A DNA stretch of 64,000 nt from Saprospiraceae bacterium (GCA_027488935.1 JAIYAP010000026.1:1-64000); one strand, 5' to 3'. Numbered from the stretch's first letter, positions 17,329 to 26,546 are shown. Program-made: numbers and translations. Notes: generated by a model not told the origin, from the letters alone.

Positions 17329-18054
17329 ATGGAAGCACATGTAATTTTTACGGATAAACTGACCAAAACCTTTGGGTCCTTTACGGCCGTTGACCAGATT
17401 TCATTTTCGGTAGCGGCGGGCGAAATTTTTGGTTTTCTTGGCGCCAATGGTGCTGGTAAAACTACCGCCCTGCGCATGTTGTCGGGCTTGCTCAAACCGA
17501 CCAGTGGTATTGCCATGGTAGCAGGCGTGGATGTGATGCGCCACCCTGAACAGGTAAAACGCCGCATTGGGTACATGAGCCAAAAATTCAGTTTGTATGA
17601 AGACCTGACCATTCGGGAGAATATTCGGTTTTACGGCGGTATTTATGGGCTTTCAGTGCAAACCATTCGGGAAAAGACCAAAAAATTAGTGGATAAATTG
17701 GAATTAGGGGCCCATGTGGATGAGCTGGTGCTGCGTTTGCCCTTGGGCTGGCGTCAGAAATTGGCCTTGTCGGTAGCGATGCTGCATGAACCGCGCATTG
17801 TGTTTTTGGATGAACCCACCAGTGGGGTAGACCCGCTCACCCGCCGGCAGTTTTGGGACCTCATTTACGAAGCCGCAGCCGATGGCGTAACCCTCATGGT
17901 AACAACGCACTATATGGAAGAAGCAGAATATTGCAACCGCGTGAGCATGATGGTTGATGGGAAAATAGAAGCCTTAGATACACCGGGTCAGTTGAAAAAG
18001 ACCTACAACGCGACCAGCATGGATGAAGTATTCCGCAAACTGGCGCGCGGATAA
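17329..18054 (+). CDS. ABC exporter ATPase 2
   Basis: A 241-residue ABC ATPase lying 12 bp after ATPase 1. Walker A GANGAGKTT (about 37-45), the variant signature LPLGWRQKLAL (near 137), Walker B IVFLDEP (near 159) and the switch histidine in TTHYMEEAE are all present. The LPLGW form of the signature is shared with the second half of YbhF-type proteins. It probably pairs with ATPase 1 to power the two ABC-2 permeases encoded next. Confidence 0.93.
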   Translation: MEAHVIFTDKLTKTFGSFTAVDQISFSVAAGEIFGFLGANGAGKTTALRMLSGLLKPTSGIAMVAGVDVMRHPEQVKRRIGYMSQKFSLYEDLTIRENIRFYGGIYGLSVQTIREKTKKLVDKLELGAHVDELVLRLPLGWRQKLALSVAMLHEPRIVFLDEPTSGVDPLTRRQFWDLIYEAAADGVTLMVTTHYMEEAEYCNRVSMMVDGKIEALDTPGQLKKTYNATSMDEVFRKLARG

Positions 18055-18095
18055 AAACGCCTGATCTTCAAAAGTTATCTCAATTGCCTACTGAA

Positions 18096-19199
18096 ATGAA
18101 CAGATTTACGGCTTTTATCATCAAAGAATTCCGGCATATCCTGCGCGATCGCCGCACCTTGCTTATTTTGTTCGGGATGCCGATGGCCCAGGTGCTGTTG
18201 TTTGGTTTTGTGTTGACCAACGAGATCAAAAATGCCGCGATTGCCATTGTTGATCCGTCCAAAGATGCGCAAAGCACCGCTTTGATTCAAAAATTAGCCT
18301 CCAGCGGATACTTTCGCATCGAAAAGAATTTGGAGGCCGCCAGCCAACTAGACCCCGCTTTTAAAGAAGGTAAAATCAAATTGGCCGTGGTTTTTCCACC
18401 TGATTTTGCCCGGCAATTGGACCACGACGGCAGCGCGCCCATTCAGTTGCTCGGCGACGCGTCCGACCCGAACACCGCAACGACCTTGATCAATTATGCG
18501 GCCAATATTATCCAGGATTTTTCGGCGCAAAGAAAAGCGGAGGCTGTATTGCCCTATCAAATTGAGGTGCAAACCCACATGTTGTACAATCCGGAATTAA
18601 AAGCGGTGTACAGTTTTGTGCCGGGTGTAATGACCCTCATTTTGATGCTGATCTCAGCCATGATGACCAGCATTACCATTGCCAAAGAAAAAGAAATGGG
18701 TACGATGGAAGTGCTTTTGGCTTCCCCATTAAAGCCAATTCAGATTATTTTGGGCAAAACCGCGCCATATTTGGTGCTTTCGTTTATAAATGCCATCATC
18801 GTCGTGCTGATTGGCGTGTTCATTTTTGGGATGCCGATTCGTGGGAGTATTTTGTTATTAGGCCTGGAAAGTGCGCTGTATATGTTTGTCGCCTTGTCGC
18901 TGGGTATTTTAATCAGCACCCGCGCTGCTACCCAGCAAGCCGCTTTGTTTATGTCGGCGCTGGGCCTGTTGATGCCCACCATGTTGCTCAGCGGGTTCAT
19001 TTTTCCGCGCGAAAGCATGCCCTACGTGTTGCAAGTATTGGGAAATATCATTCCGGCCACCTGGTTCAACCAGATCATCAAAGGGGTGATGATCAAGGGC
19101 GCGGGTATTGAGGTATTGTGGTTTCAAACTTGTGTGTTGGGCGTCATGGCCCTGGTATTTGTGGTATTGAGCATGCGCAATTTTAAGGATCGTTTGTAA
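18096..19199 (+). CDS. ABC-2 type permease 1 of the efflux system
   Basis: A 367-residue ABC-2 transporter permease. It begins MNRFTAFIIKEFRHILRDRR with the first membrane helix after it (LLILFGMPMAQVLLFGFVL), then a periplasmic domain of about 130 residues, then five more hydrophobic segments. The pattern matches YbhS/YbhR and YhiJ-type permeases. The ATG at 18096 is preferred over an upstream TTG at 18084. It likely forms a heterodimer with the next gene product. Confidence 0.92.
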   Translation: MNRFTAFIIKEFRHILRDRRTLLILFGMPMAQVLLFGFVLTNEIKNAAIAIVDPSKDAQSTALIQKLASSGYFRIEKNLEAASQLDPAFKEGKIKLAVVFPPDFARQLDHDGSAPIQLLGDASDPNTATTLINYAANIIQDFSAQRKAEAVLPYQIEVQTHMLYNPELKAVYSFVPGVMTLILMLISAMMTSITIAKEKEMGTMEVLLASPLKPIQIILGKTAPYLVLSFINAIIVVLIGVFIFGMPIRGSILLLGLESALYMFVALSLGILISTRAATQQAALFMSALGLLMPTMLLSGFIFPRESMPYVLQVLGNIIPATWFNQIIKGVMIKGAGIEVLWFQTCVLGVMALVFVVLSMRNFKDRL

Positions 19200-19242
19200 A
19201 ACGCCCTTTCAATCCCAATTTCGAATTTTAAACTAATTAAAT

Positions 19243-20367
19243 ATGCGTACCGTTTTTTACCTCGTTCAAAAAGAATTCCTGCAAATTTTCAGGAACAAAA
19301 CCATGTTGCCGCTCATCCTGGTGATGCCCATTTTTCAGATGTTGCTGCTTTCTTTTGCAGCCAATTACGAGGTAAAAGACCTGAAAATCAGCATTATCGA
19401 CCATGATTTGTCGACGGCATCGCGGCAATTGACCGGGAAATTTGCGGCCAGCCCTAATTTTAAGGTGCAATCCGCGTCGTTTTCTTTCCAGACTTCCATG
19501 GACGAAATCACCCAAGACCAAACCGATTTACTGCTGGAAATTCCGGCCCATTTCGAACGCGATCTCGTGCGGGAAGGGCATGTGCCGGTTTCTTTATCGC
19601 TCAATGCCATCAATGCGCAAAAAGCGGGTCTGGCAAGTGGATATGCGAACAGCATTATCCGCGATTTTAATGCCGAATTTATCGCCAAATGGCTGCCCAA
19701 GCAAATCACTCAGTCTGCTCCCAGCGGTCAAATAGAAGTGACGTATAGCAACTGGTACAATCCGCGGCTCGATTACAAAACCTTCATGGTGCCGGGTATT
19801 TTGGGTGAAATCGTCTCCTTGATCATTTGTTTTCTGACCGCCATGAACATCGTACGCGAGCGCGAGTTGGGCACCATCGAGCAATTGAATGTGACGCCTA
19901 TTCAAAAATGGCAGTTTATTTTGGGCAAATTCATCCCATTTTGGATCATTTCCCTGTTTATCATGCTGGTAGGATTAACCGTGGGCAAAATGGTATTTGA
20001 TATTCCGCTGTTGGGTAGCTTGTGGCTGGTATTTGGGTATACGGCGGCTTACATGCCTTGTGTGTTAGGACTCGGATTTTTGATTTCCAATTTTGCCGAT
20101 ACGCAGCAGCAGGCCATGTTTACCGCCTGGTTTTTTATCCTGATCTTTATTTTGATGTGCGGATTATTTACCCCGATTGAAAGTATGCCCGATTGGGCGC
20201 AAACGGCCAATAAAATCAACCCGATCGCCTATTTTGTACAGTTTATGCGCATGGTATTGATCAAAGGGGCTGGTTTTCAGGACATTAAGGGCAATTTGTA
20301 CACCGTGTTGGGCTATGCTGCAGTGGTGAATGCTTTGGCGGTTTGGACTTATCGGAAGCGGGTGTGA
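19243..20367 (+). CDS. ABC-2 type permease 2 of the efflux system
   Basis: A 374-residue ABC-2 permease paralogous to the preceding one. It has an N-terminal motif VQKEFLQIFRNKTMLPLILVMP, a periplasmic domain, and about five C-terminal membrane helices including a FTPIESMP motif before the last. It is the last gene of the six-gene operon; the following 79 bp lead into a palindromic repeat element. The exported substrate (drug, lipid or other) cannot be told. Confidence 0.92.
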   Translation: MRTVFYLVQKEFLQIFRNKTMLPLILVMPIFQMLLLSFAANYEVKDLKISIIDHDLSTASRQLTGKFAASPNFKVQSASFSFQTSMDEITQDQTDLLLEIPAHFERDLVREGHVPVSLSLNAINAQKAGLASGYANSIIRDFNAEFIAKWLPKQITQSAPSGQIEVTYSNWYNPRLDYKTFMVPGILGEIVSLIICFLTAMNIVRERELGTIEQLNVTPIQKWQFILGKFIPFWIISLFIMLVGLTVGKMVFDIPLLGSLWLVFGYTAAYMPCVLGLGFLISNFADTQQQAMFTAWFFILIFILMCGLFTPIESMPDWAQTANKINPIAYFVQFMRMVLIKGAGFQDIKGNLYTVLGYAAVVNALAVWTYRKRV

Positions 20368-20446
20368 TCGGGAGCCATCCCAAAATCTCCTTCCAAGACT
20401 AAAGGAGCGACTTTTTAAGCCACTCTGAATTAAACTTGAAACACTA

Positions 20447-20619
20447 AAGCCCGAAGGGCTGACATTATTCTAGAAAAAATGAAAGAAAAGGTCGCCGCAG
20501 GCGATTAAATGAGTAAGATCAATATAATATGGTCAAGAATTGACTGTTTTCTTGTTTTTAATCGCCGGTGGCGATTATTATATATGATTTTTCTAGAATA
20601 ATGTCAGCCCTTCGGGCTT
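20447..20619. repeat. 173-bp palindromic MITE/BIME-like element
   Basis: Perfect 32-bp terminal inverted repeats (20447-20478 and 20588-20619) enclose the element. Four small hairpins are nested within: AGCCCGAAGGGCT (20448-20460), TCGCCGCAGGCGA (20492-20504), ATCGCCGGTGGCGAT (20561-20575) and AGCCCTTCGGGCT (20606-20618). It has no open frame of its own. Its position after the efflux operon would let it act as a terminator on both strands. It resembles REP-derived or MITE-type dispersed elements; no target duplication was confirmed. Confidence 0.85.
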
Positions 20620-20633
20620 ATCAATTACAAATT

Positions 20634-20765
20634 TCATTCTGGTAGAAAGAGATATTTATATTCTTCCCACCGCTGTTTGATCGCTTCGCGGGCCTGTACT
20701 TGTAACAAATAGGGGGCAATTTGTGACAAATGGTGTAATAGATAGGGGGCAATTCCTAGAACCAA
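20634..20765 (-). other. In-frame open extension after a stop codon, possible coding remnant
   Basis: Directly after the TGA of the next T9SS gene, the same frame stays open for 43 codons to a TGA at 20634. It includes two copies of IAPYLL and ends QRWEEYKYLFLPE. A repeated AGGGGGCAAT motif in the DNA underlies the doubled peptide. The composition looks coding-like, but there is no ribosome-binding site or start of its own. It may be a gene remnant or chance. Confidence 0.25.
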
Positions 20766-21914
20766 TCAATCCACGATTAACCAATTCGCCACCGCCACCT
20801 TGCCGTTCTCGTCTTCGAGCCGGTAACTATATATGCCTTTTTGGAACCGACTGAGTTCCATGGGTATGGATTGATTGCCGGCCAATGGATAAATACCAGA
20901 AGCAACAACCCGTCCGGCAGTGTCGAACAGGCGAAGGGTGTATGTGCCGGCAGGCAGGTTGGCGCAGTCGAAACGCACGCGATCGGAAGCGGGGTTGGGA
21001 CAGGCCCGAACGGTGGGTTCGTCCGATACTGGCGTACCGCCAATGGAGCTTACCATCGCATTGTTTTTATAAAGCACCGATTGCACCGCGTTCTGCGCAT
21101 TGTTGAGGGTCAATACGGCAATTTCTTCCTTCGCCACATCGTTCAGAAAGCGGTAGGTTGTAGTAGTATCTGTCCCGAAATATGCAGGTAATCCGCCTCC
21201 CAGGGATTCTGTCAGAATGTTTATCCAGCCCAAAAAGCTGTGGACATCCAGTACGGTGGTGGTGTACCGTGTTTGTTTATCGCGCAGCACGGGGTACTGC
21301 GAGAGCGATGGCGGGCCGGGTATCGTCAAGGTTCCCCATCCATCCACCACGTCGAGTACCTGAATGTTAGTGCGAATGCGGATGGAGTCGAACAATTGCG
21401 AATTAGGAATTTGCAACAGGAGGGCGGGTGGCAGGTCGGCCTTGGGGATCGGCAAAATCAGGTTCGACGTTTGTTGATTGATGTCGAAAAACTGGACCGG
21501 CGCCTTCCGCTCGATGAGCGACGGTTGGTATTTGAACAGGACGTTGAAGTTATAACCGAACAGCGTGTTGCTGGAATAGCCCATCCATTCAAATTTCGAG
21601 CTGGTAACGTTGTAGTACTGCTCCCCGGCGGTGGAAAGCACCACCAAATCTGCCCCAGGATATTGGGACACATTTTGCCCCTGGGCGGCGGGCAAATAAA
21701 CCGTTTTAGAGGTATTGTTGGCGGATAAGCTGCTCAGGTCCCAGGCTTGGCCGCCCCCGGGAGGGGTTATGATATTCGGTAGATTGGGATTGAGCACCTG
21801 CGCGTACCGTAGGGTGTCACCTGCGGCGGGAAAGGTAGCGGAGGTGACGATTATTTGGGCTTGTGCAGCGAAAATGCACAGGAAGGCAAGGACGAATGTT
21901 AGGGCGTTTTTCAT
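20766..21914 (-). CDS. T9SS type A secreted protein of unknown function
   Basis: A 382-residue exported protein. Starting at 21914 gives the signal peptide MKNALTFVLAFLCIFAAQAQ; the longer frame to 21992 adds 26 residues. The mature region (about 21-300) has no recognised domain. The last 75 residues (CPNPASDRVRFDC to NWLIVD) are a clear type A T9SS sorting domain with the GTYTLRLFDTAGRVV core. It should be secreted and possibly cell-surface attached. It lies between the palindromic element and the tandem paralogue cluster, all on the minus strand. Confidence 0.85.
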   Translation of the reverse strand: MKNALTFVLAFLCIFAAQAQIIVTSATFPAAGDTLRYAQVLNPNLPNIITPPGGGQAWDLSSLSANNTSKTVYLPAAQGQNVSQYPGADLVVLSTAGEQYYNVTSSKFEWMGYSSNTLFGYNFNVLFKYQPSLIERKAPVQFFDINQQTSNLILPIPKADLPPALLLQIPNSQLFDSIRIRTNIQVLDVVDGWGTLTIPGPPSLSQYPVLRDKQTRYTTTVLDVHSFLGWINILTESLGGGLPAYFGTDTTTTYRFLNDVAKEEIAVLTLNNAQNAVQSVLYKNNAMVSSIGGTPVSDEPTVRACPNPASDRVRFDCANLPAGTYTLRLFDTAGRVVASGIYPLAGNQSIPMELSRFQKGIYSYRLEDENGKVAVANWLIVD

Positions 21915-22081
21915 ACATCTGTTTTTGTTGACCGAAAAGTAGTGAAATTTTCTTGCCGCTCTTGGTTTTTTACACCTACGGTATACACACAAATATTGGT
22001 ATTATCCAACCGCTTTAACATATTCAAAATGCCCTTCTGCAAGCTTGGTATCTTTTGTCATTGCTTTCACGGTGTATAATA

Positions 22082-23428
22082 CTAGTTGCAAGTACAAGCC
22101 ACATTAGAAACAGCCGTAGCCTGAATCGTTAATGGACCGCTGTAGCCCGGCGGCGGACACACATTGATATTGACGTTTTGTCCGCTGGAACTTTGGGTAA
22201 ATGTCCCGATCACACCCGCAATGGTGCTTACCTCATACGTCAAAGAAAATGGCCCTGAACCGGTAAAGGTAGCCTGAATGGTTTGGCAGCCCGTGTTACA
22301 ATTTTCTGAAATCAGTGTAAAAGATACGGCTGGTTCAGATACCCATTCCACACCAAAGGGATCGTTTAGGATGTACCGGCAAGGATCGCTGTAATCGATT
22401 CCGCTGCCCAGTGCATTGGCTGCGATGGCATACACCAGATAAATGGTATTGAATTCCGTTACGCCCGGCAGGAAACTTATAACCGGATCATCAAATACGC
22501 CGAGGATATTGTTGGGGTAATTATTTAAAATATTTCCATCCACCAACACAAATACCAGGTTATCATCGCCGTCGAGCACTTCATTCCCGCTGTGCGGCAG
22601 GGTGATCTGCTCCGAACTGCAAACACGAATGACCGAAGGACTGGTCGACCAGGTGCCGGCGTCGGTTGTACAATCGCACAAGGGACCGGTAGCATTCAGC
22701 AGGTTGGGGGCAGTACTGGAGAAACCGCCTCCCCCCCCGAAAAAACCGACTTCACACAGCGGGTTGATGGTGCCCGTTGTCATATTGTATTCCCCGGGTA
22801 TGCCGCCAGGACTAATGACATTATTACAAACGCTGGTAAGCGGACCTATAGCAAAACCCTGTAAAGGAGTGGGCGTAAGAGTCAGTGGACTGAGGTTAAG
22901 GATATACGTACCAATGGGATAATTGCCGCCACCGGCTTGTGTGATATAGATCTGCCCGTTGTATTCAAACATTTCTCCAAAACCGGAAAAGCCAGGAATG
23001 CCCCCAATATTGGTAGCAACGTTGGTATTGGTATTATAAATAAAAAAGTTGTCTAAGGTTGAAATCAAAATGGTAGAATCGCTGAGTGCCAGCATGCTGC
23101 CTGCCAGTGGCGGACCGGGCAGTAACGTTTGTACCGTCCAGGCACCGGCGGGCGCATCCAGTAGCAATACTGCAGGCGTATTGCCTGAAAAGCCCAGCAA
23201 GTAAATATCACCATTGGGCATCATGACAAAATCATTGAAAGTGCCTGTTTGGGTAATCGTAGACAGTACAGTTTGTTCGCAAGTTACCAAGTTCATGCTG
23301 ATGATGGCGCCTCCTCCTCCGTTATTCGGAAACCCATATAAAATGCTTTGTGCCTGCAATGCTGTAAAACAAGGTGCCGAGCAAGCCAGCAGGAGGAAGA
23401 GGATGCGTAACATAGGTTTATTGTTCAT
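22082..23428 (-). CDS. Secreted tandem paralogue 1, beta-propeller-like
   Basis: A 448-residue exported protein of unknown function and third in transcription order of three near-identical neighbours. The start at 23428 gives the signal MNNKPMLRILFLLLACSAPCFTALQAQ shared with paralogue 2; the longer frame adds 29 residues. Residues about 28-215 resemble propeller-type repeats (MMPNGDIYLLG, MLALSDSTILIS, EMFEYNGQIYIT). A second module begins at LCDCTTDAGTW and runs to the C-terminus, CTCN. No T9SS sorting domain is present. A run of eight C at 22731-22738 lies within the gene. Its role may be in surface or matrix structure, but nothing specific can be claimed. Confidence 0.8.
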   Translation of the reverse strand: MNNKPMLRILFLLLACSAPCFTALQAQSILYGFPNNGGGGAIISMNLVTCEQTVLSTITQTGTFNDFVMMPNGDIYLLGFSGNTPAVLLLDAPAGAWTVQTLLPGPPLAGSMLALSDSTILISTLDNFFIYNTNTNVATNIGGIPGFSGFGEMFEYNGQIYITQAGGGNYPIGTYILNLSPLTLTPTPLQGFAIGPLTSVCNNVISPGGIPGEYNMTTGTINPLCEVGFFGGGGGFSSTAPNLLNATGPLCDCTTDAGTWSTSPSVIRVCSSEQITLPHSGNEVLDGDDNLVFVLVDGNILNNYPNNILGVFDDPVISFLPGVTEFNTIYLVYAIAANALGSGIDYSDPCRYILNDPFGVEWVSEPAVSFTLISENCNTGCQTIQATFTGSGPFSLTYEVSTIAGVIGTFTQSSSGQNVNINVCPPPGYSGPLTIQATAVSNVACTCN

Positions 23429-23568
23429 AAGATAAAAGGTATTTTGTGATTGATTTGCATTTGAATGTGGATGCTTGAATACACCAGCATAAATACGGGC
23501 ATTATGTGCTTCCATGCATCGAATTGTGCTGCGCCGCTGCTTAAAACCCTTCCTTCATGCCTTCGTAC
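23429..23568. repeat. 140-bp conserved spacer between paralogues 1 and 2
   Basis: This spacer is exactly as long as that between paralogues 2 and 3 (24919-25058) and nearly identical to it, including the block GCATCGAATTGTGCTGCG. It is part of the duplicated unit of about 1.49 kb. Confidence 0.85.
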
Positions 23569-24918
23569 CTAGTCACAAGTACAAGCCGCATTAGAAACAG
23601 CCGTAGCCTGAATCGTTAATGGACCGCTATAGCCCGGCGGCGGACACACATTGATATTGATGTTTTGTCCGCTGGAACTTTGGGTAAACGACCCGATCAC
23701 ACCCGCAGTGGTGCTTACCTCATACGTCAAAGAAAATGGCCCTGAACCGGTAAAGGTAGCCTGAATGGTTTGGCAGCCCGTGGTGCAATTTTCTGAAACT
23801 GGCGTAAAAGATACGGCCGGATCAGACACCCATTCCACACCAAAGGGATCGTTTAGGATGTACCGGCAAGGATCGCTGTAATCGATTCCGCTGCCCAGTG
23901 CATTGGCTGCAATGGCATACACCAGATAAATGGTATTGAATTCCGTAACACCTGGCAGGAAACTAATAACCGGATCATCAAATACGCCGATGATGTTATT
24001 GGGGTAATTATTTAAAATATTTCCATCCACCAACACAAATACCAGGTTATCATCGCCATCGAGCACTTCATTCCCGCTGTGCGGCAGGGTGATCTGCTCC
24101 GAACTACAAACACGAATGACCGAAGGATTGGTTGCCCAGGTGCCAGCGTCGGTTGTACAATCGCACAAGGGACCGGTAGCATTCAGCAGGTTGGGGGCAG
24201 TACTGGAGAAACCGCCTCCACCCCCGAAAAAACCGACTTCACACAGCGGGTTCAAGGTGCCAGTTGTCATATTGTATTCCCCGGGTATGCCGCCAGGACT
24301 AATGACATTATTGCAAACGCTGGTAAGCGGACCTTGAGCAAAACCCTGTAAAGGAGCGGGCGTAAGTGTCAGCGGACTTAGGTTGAGGATATACGTGCCA
24401 TTGGGATAATTGCCGCCATTGGCTTGCGTGATATAGATCTGTCCGTTGTATTCAAACATTTCTCCAAAACCTAAAAAGCCAGGGATACCTCCAATATTGG
24501 TCGCAACGTTGGTATTGGTGTTATAAATATAAAAGTTGTCTAAAATTGAAATCAGGATGGTAGAGTCGCTTAGCGCTAACATACCGCCGCCCTGCGGTGG
24601 ACCGGACAACAAGGTCTGCACCGTCCAGGTGCCGGCGGGCGCATCCAGCAATAGCACCGCAGGGATGCCGCCTGAACCGCCCAGCAAATAAATATTGCCG
24701 TTGGGCATCATGACAAAATCCGTGAAATTGCCTTGTTGGGTAATCGTCGACAATACGGTTTGTTCACATGTAACTAAATTCATGCTGATGATGGCACCTC
24801 CATTCCCTGATATATTCGGAAACCCATATAAAATGCTTTGTGCCTGCAATGCCGTAAAACAAGGTGCTGAGCAAGCCAGCAGGAGGAAGAGGATGCGTAA
24901 CATAGGTTTATTGTTCAT
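23569..24918 (-). CDS. Secreted tandem paralogue 2, beta-propeller-like
   Basis: A 449-residue exported protein nearly identical to paralogue 1 over long stretches, with signal peptide ending LQAQ. The propeller-like N-terminal half has most of the differences (for example FPNISGNGG against FPNNGGGG), while the module from LCDCTTDAGTW onward is almost unchanged. It ends in CTCD with no sorting domain. The C tract of paralogue 1 is interrupted here (CCACCCCCG). Recent tandem duplication or gene conversion is likely. Confidence 0.8.
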   Translation of the reverse strand: MNNKPMLRILFLLLACSAPCFTALQAQSILYGFPNISGNGGAIISMNLVTCEQTVLSTITQQGNFTDFVMMPNGNIYLLGGSGGIPAVLLLDAPAGTWTVQTLLSGPPQGGGMLALSDSTILISILDNFYIYNTNTNVATNIGGIPGFLGFGEMFEYNGQIYITQANGGNYPNGTYILNLSPLTLTPAPLQGFAQGPLTSVCNNVISPGGIPGEYNMTTGTLNPLCEVGFFGGGGGFSSTAPNLLNATGPLCDCTTDAGTWATNPSVIRVCSSEQITLPHSGNEVLDGDDNLVFVLVDGNILNNYPNNIIGVFDDPVISFLPGVTEFNTIYLVYAIAANALGSGIDYSDPCRYILNDPFGVEWVSDPAVSFTPVSENCTTGCQTIQATFTGSGPFSLTYEVSTTAGVIGSFTQSSSGQNININVCPPPGYSGPLTIQATAVSNAACTCD

Positions 24919-25058
24919 AAGATAAAAGGTATCTTGTTATTTATTTACATTGGAATGTGGATGCTTGAATATACCGGCATAAATTTGGGCATTATGTACT
25001 TCCATGCATCGAATTGTGCTGCGATGCTGCTTAAAACCCTTCCTTCATGCCTTCGTTT
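24919..25058. repeat. 140-bp conserved spacer between paralogues 2 and 3
   Basis: Near copy of the 23429-23568 spacer, same length and position relative to the flanking genes. The promoter for the downstream copy would lie here if the copies are transcribed separately. Confidence 0.85.
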
Positions 25059-26396
25059 CTAGTCGCAAGTACAAACCGAATTGGAAACAGCCGTGGCCTG
25101 AATCGTTAATGGACCGCTGTAGCCCGGCGGCGGACACACATTGATATTGACGTTTTGTCCGTTTGAACTTTGGGTAAATGTCCCGATCACACCCGCAATG
25201 GTGCTTACCTCATACGTCAAAGAAAATGGCCCTGAACCAGTAAAGGTAGCCCGAATGGTTTGGCAGCCCGTGTTGCAATTTTCTGAAACTGGCGTAAAAG
25301 ATACGGCTGGATCAGATACCCATTCCACAACAAAGGGCGCATCTAGGATGTAGCGGCAAGGATCACTGTAATCAATTCCGCTGCCTAGTGCATTGGCCGC
25401 TACAGCATACACCCGATAAATAGTATTAAATTCCGTTATGCCAGGCAGAAAACTAATCACCGGATCATCAAATACGCCGAGGATATTATTGGGATAATTG
25501 GTTAAAATATTGCCATCCACCAACACAAATACCAGATTATCATCGCCATCGAGCACTTCATTCCCGCTGTGTGGCAGGGTGATCTGCTCCGAATTGCAAA
25601 CACGAATGAACGAAGGATTGGTTGCCCATGTGCCAGCGTCGGTTGTACAATCGCACAAGGGACCTGTAGCGTTCAGCAAGTTTGAGGCAGTACTACCAAA
25701 ACCACCTCCGCCCCCAATAAAGACAGTCTCACACAGCGGGTTGATGGTGCCTGTTGTCATATTGAATACTCCAACGGGATAGTTAGGGCTAATGACCTTA
25801 TTGCAAATGCTGGTAAACACCTCGCCCTGTAAAGGGGTGGGTGTAAGTGTGAGCGGACTGAGGTTGAGGATGTACGTACCAGAGGGATAATTGCCGCCAC
25901 CGGATTGTGTGATATAGATCTGCCCGTTGTATTCAAACATTTCTCCAAAACCGGTAAAGCCAGGGATGCTCCCAATATTGGTAGCAACGTTGGTATTGGT
26001 ATTGTAAATATAAAAGTTGTCCAAGGTTGAAATCAAAATAGTGGAATCGCTGAGTGCCAGCATGCCGCCCCCCTGTGGCGGACTGGCCAGTACTGTTTGC
26101 ACCGTCCAGGTACCAGCAGGCGCATCCAGCAGCAGCACCGCAGGCGTACTGCCTGAAAAGCCCAGCAAATAAATAGCACCGTTGGGCATCATAACAAAAT
26201 CCGTGAAATTGCCTGATTGCGTAATCGTCGAAATTACGGTTTCTTCACAGGTATTTAAATTTATGCTAATGATGGCGCCTCCCCCCCCGATATTCGGATA
26301 ACCAAATAAAAAGCTTTGTGCCTGCAATGCCGTAAAACAGGGCACCGAGCAAACTAATAGGAACAGCAGGATACGAAAGCGCGGCGTTTTTTTCAT
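25059..26396 (-). CDS. Secreted tandem paralogue 3, beta-propeller-like
   Basis: A 445-residue exported protein and the most divergent of the three copies: the N-terminus reads MKKTPRFRILLFLLVCSVPCFTALQAQ, and the region after LTPTPLQG is shortened (EVFTSICNKVISPNYPVGVF). The C-terminal module and CTCD ending match the other copies. It is first in transcription order. A run of eight C (26281-26288), encoding glycines just after the signal peptide, lies at a different place from the tract in paralogue 1. Confidence 0.8.
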   Translation of the reverse strand: MKKTPRFRILLFLLVCSVPCFTALQAQSFLFGYPNIGGGGAIISINLNTCEETVISTITQSGNFTDFVMMPNGAIYLLGFSGSTPAVLLLDAPAGTWTVQTVLASPPQGGGMLALSDSTILISTLDNFYIYNTNTNVATNIGSIPGFTGFGEMFEYNGQIYITQSGGGNYPSGTYILNLSPLTLTPTPLQGEVFTSICNKVISPNYPVGVFNMTTGTINPLCETVFIGGGGGFGSTASNLLNATGPLCDCTTDAGTWATNPSFIRVCNSEQITLPHSGNEVLDGDDNLVFVLVDGNILTNYPNNILGVFDDPVISFLPGITEFNTIYRVYAVAANALGSGIDYSDPCRYILDAPFVVEWVSDPAVSFTPVSENCNTGCQTIRATFTGSGPFSLTYEVSTIAGVIGTFTQSSNGQNVNINVCPPPGYSGPLTIQATAVSNSVCTCD

Positions 26397-26546
26397 GGCA
26401 TAAAAAGTTTATTGATGCTCATTGGAATGCGGGTGCTGATGCCCGATTTATTTCAGTCAAATTTACACTAAATTCTAAAATTCCCCACACTTGTAAATTT
26501 TACGTTAACTATTGTGAACGCGTTAATTGGATGAACACCCGCCAAC

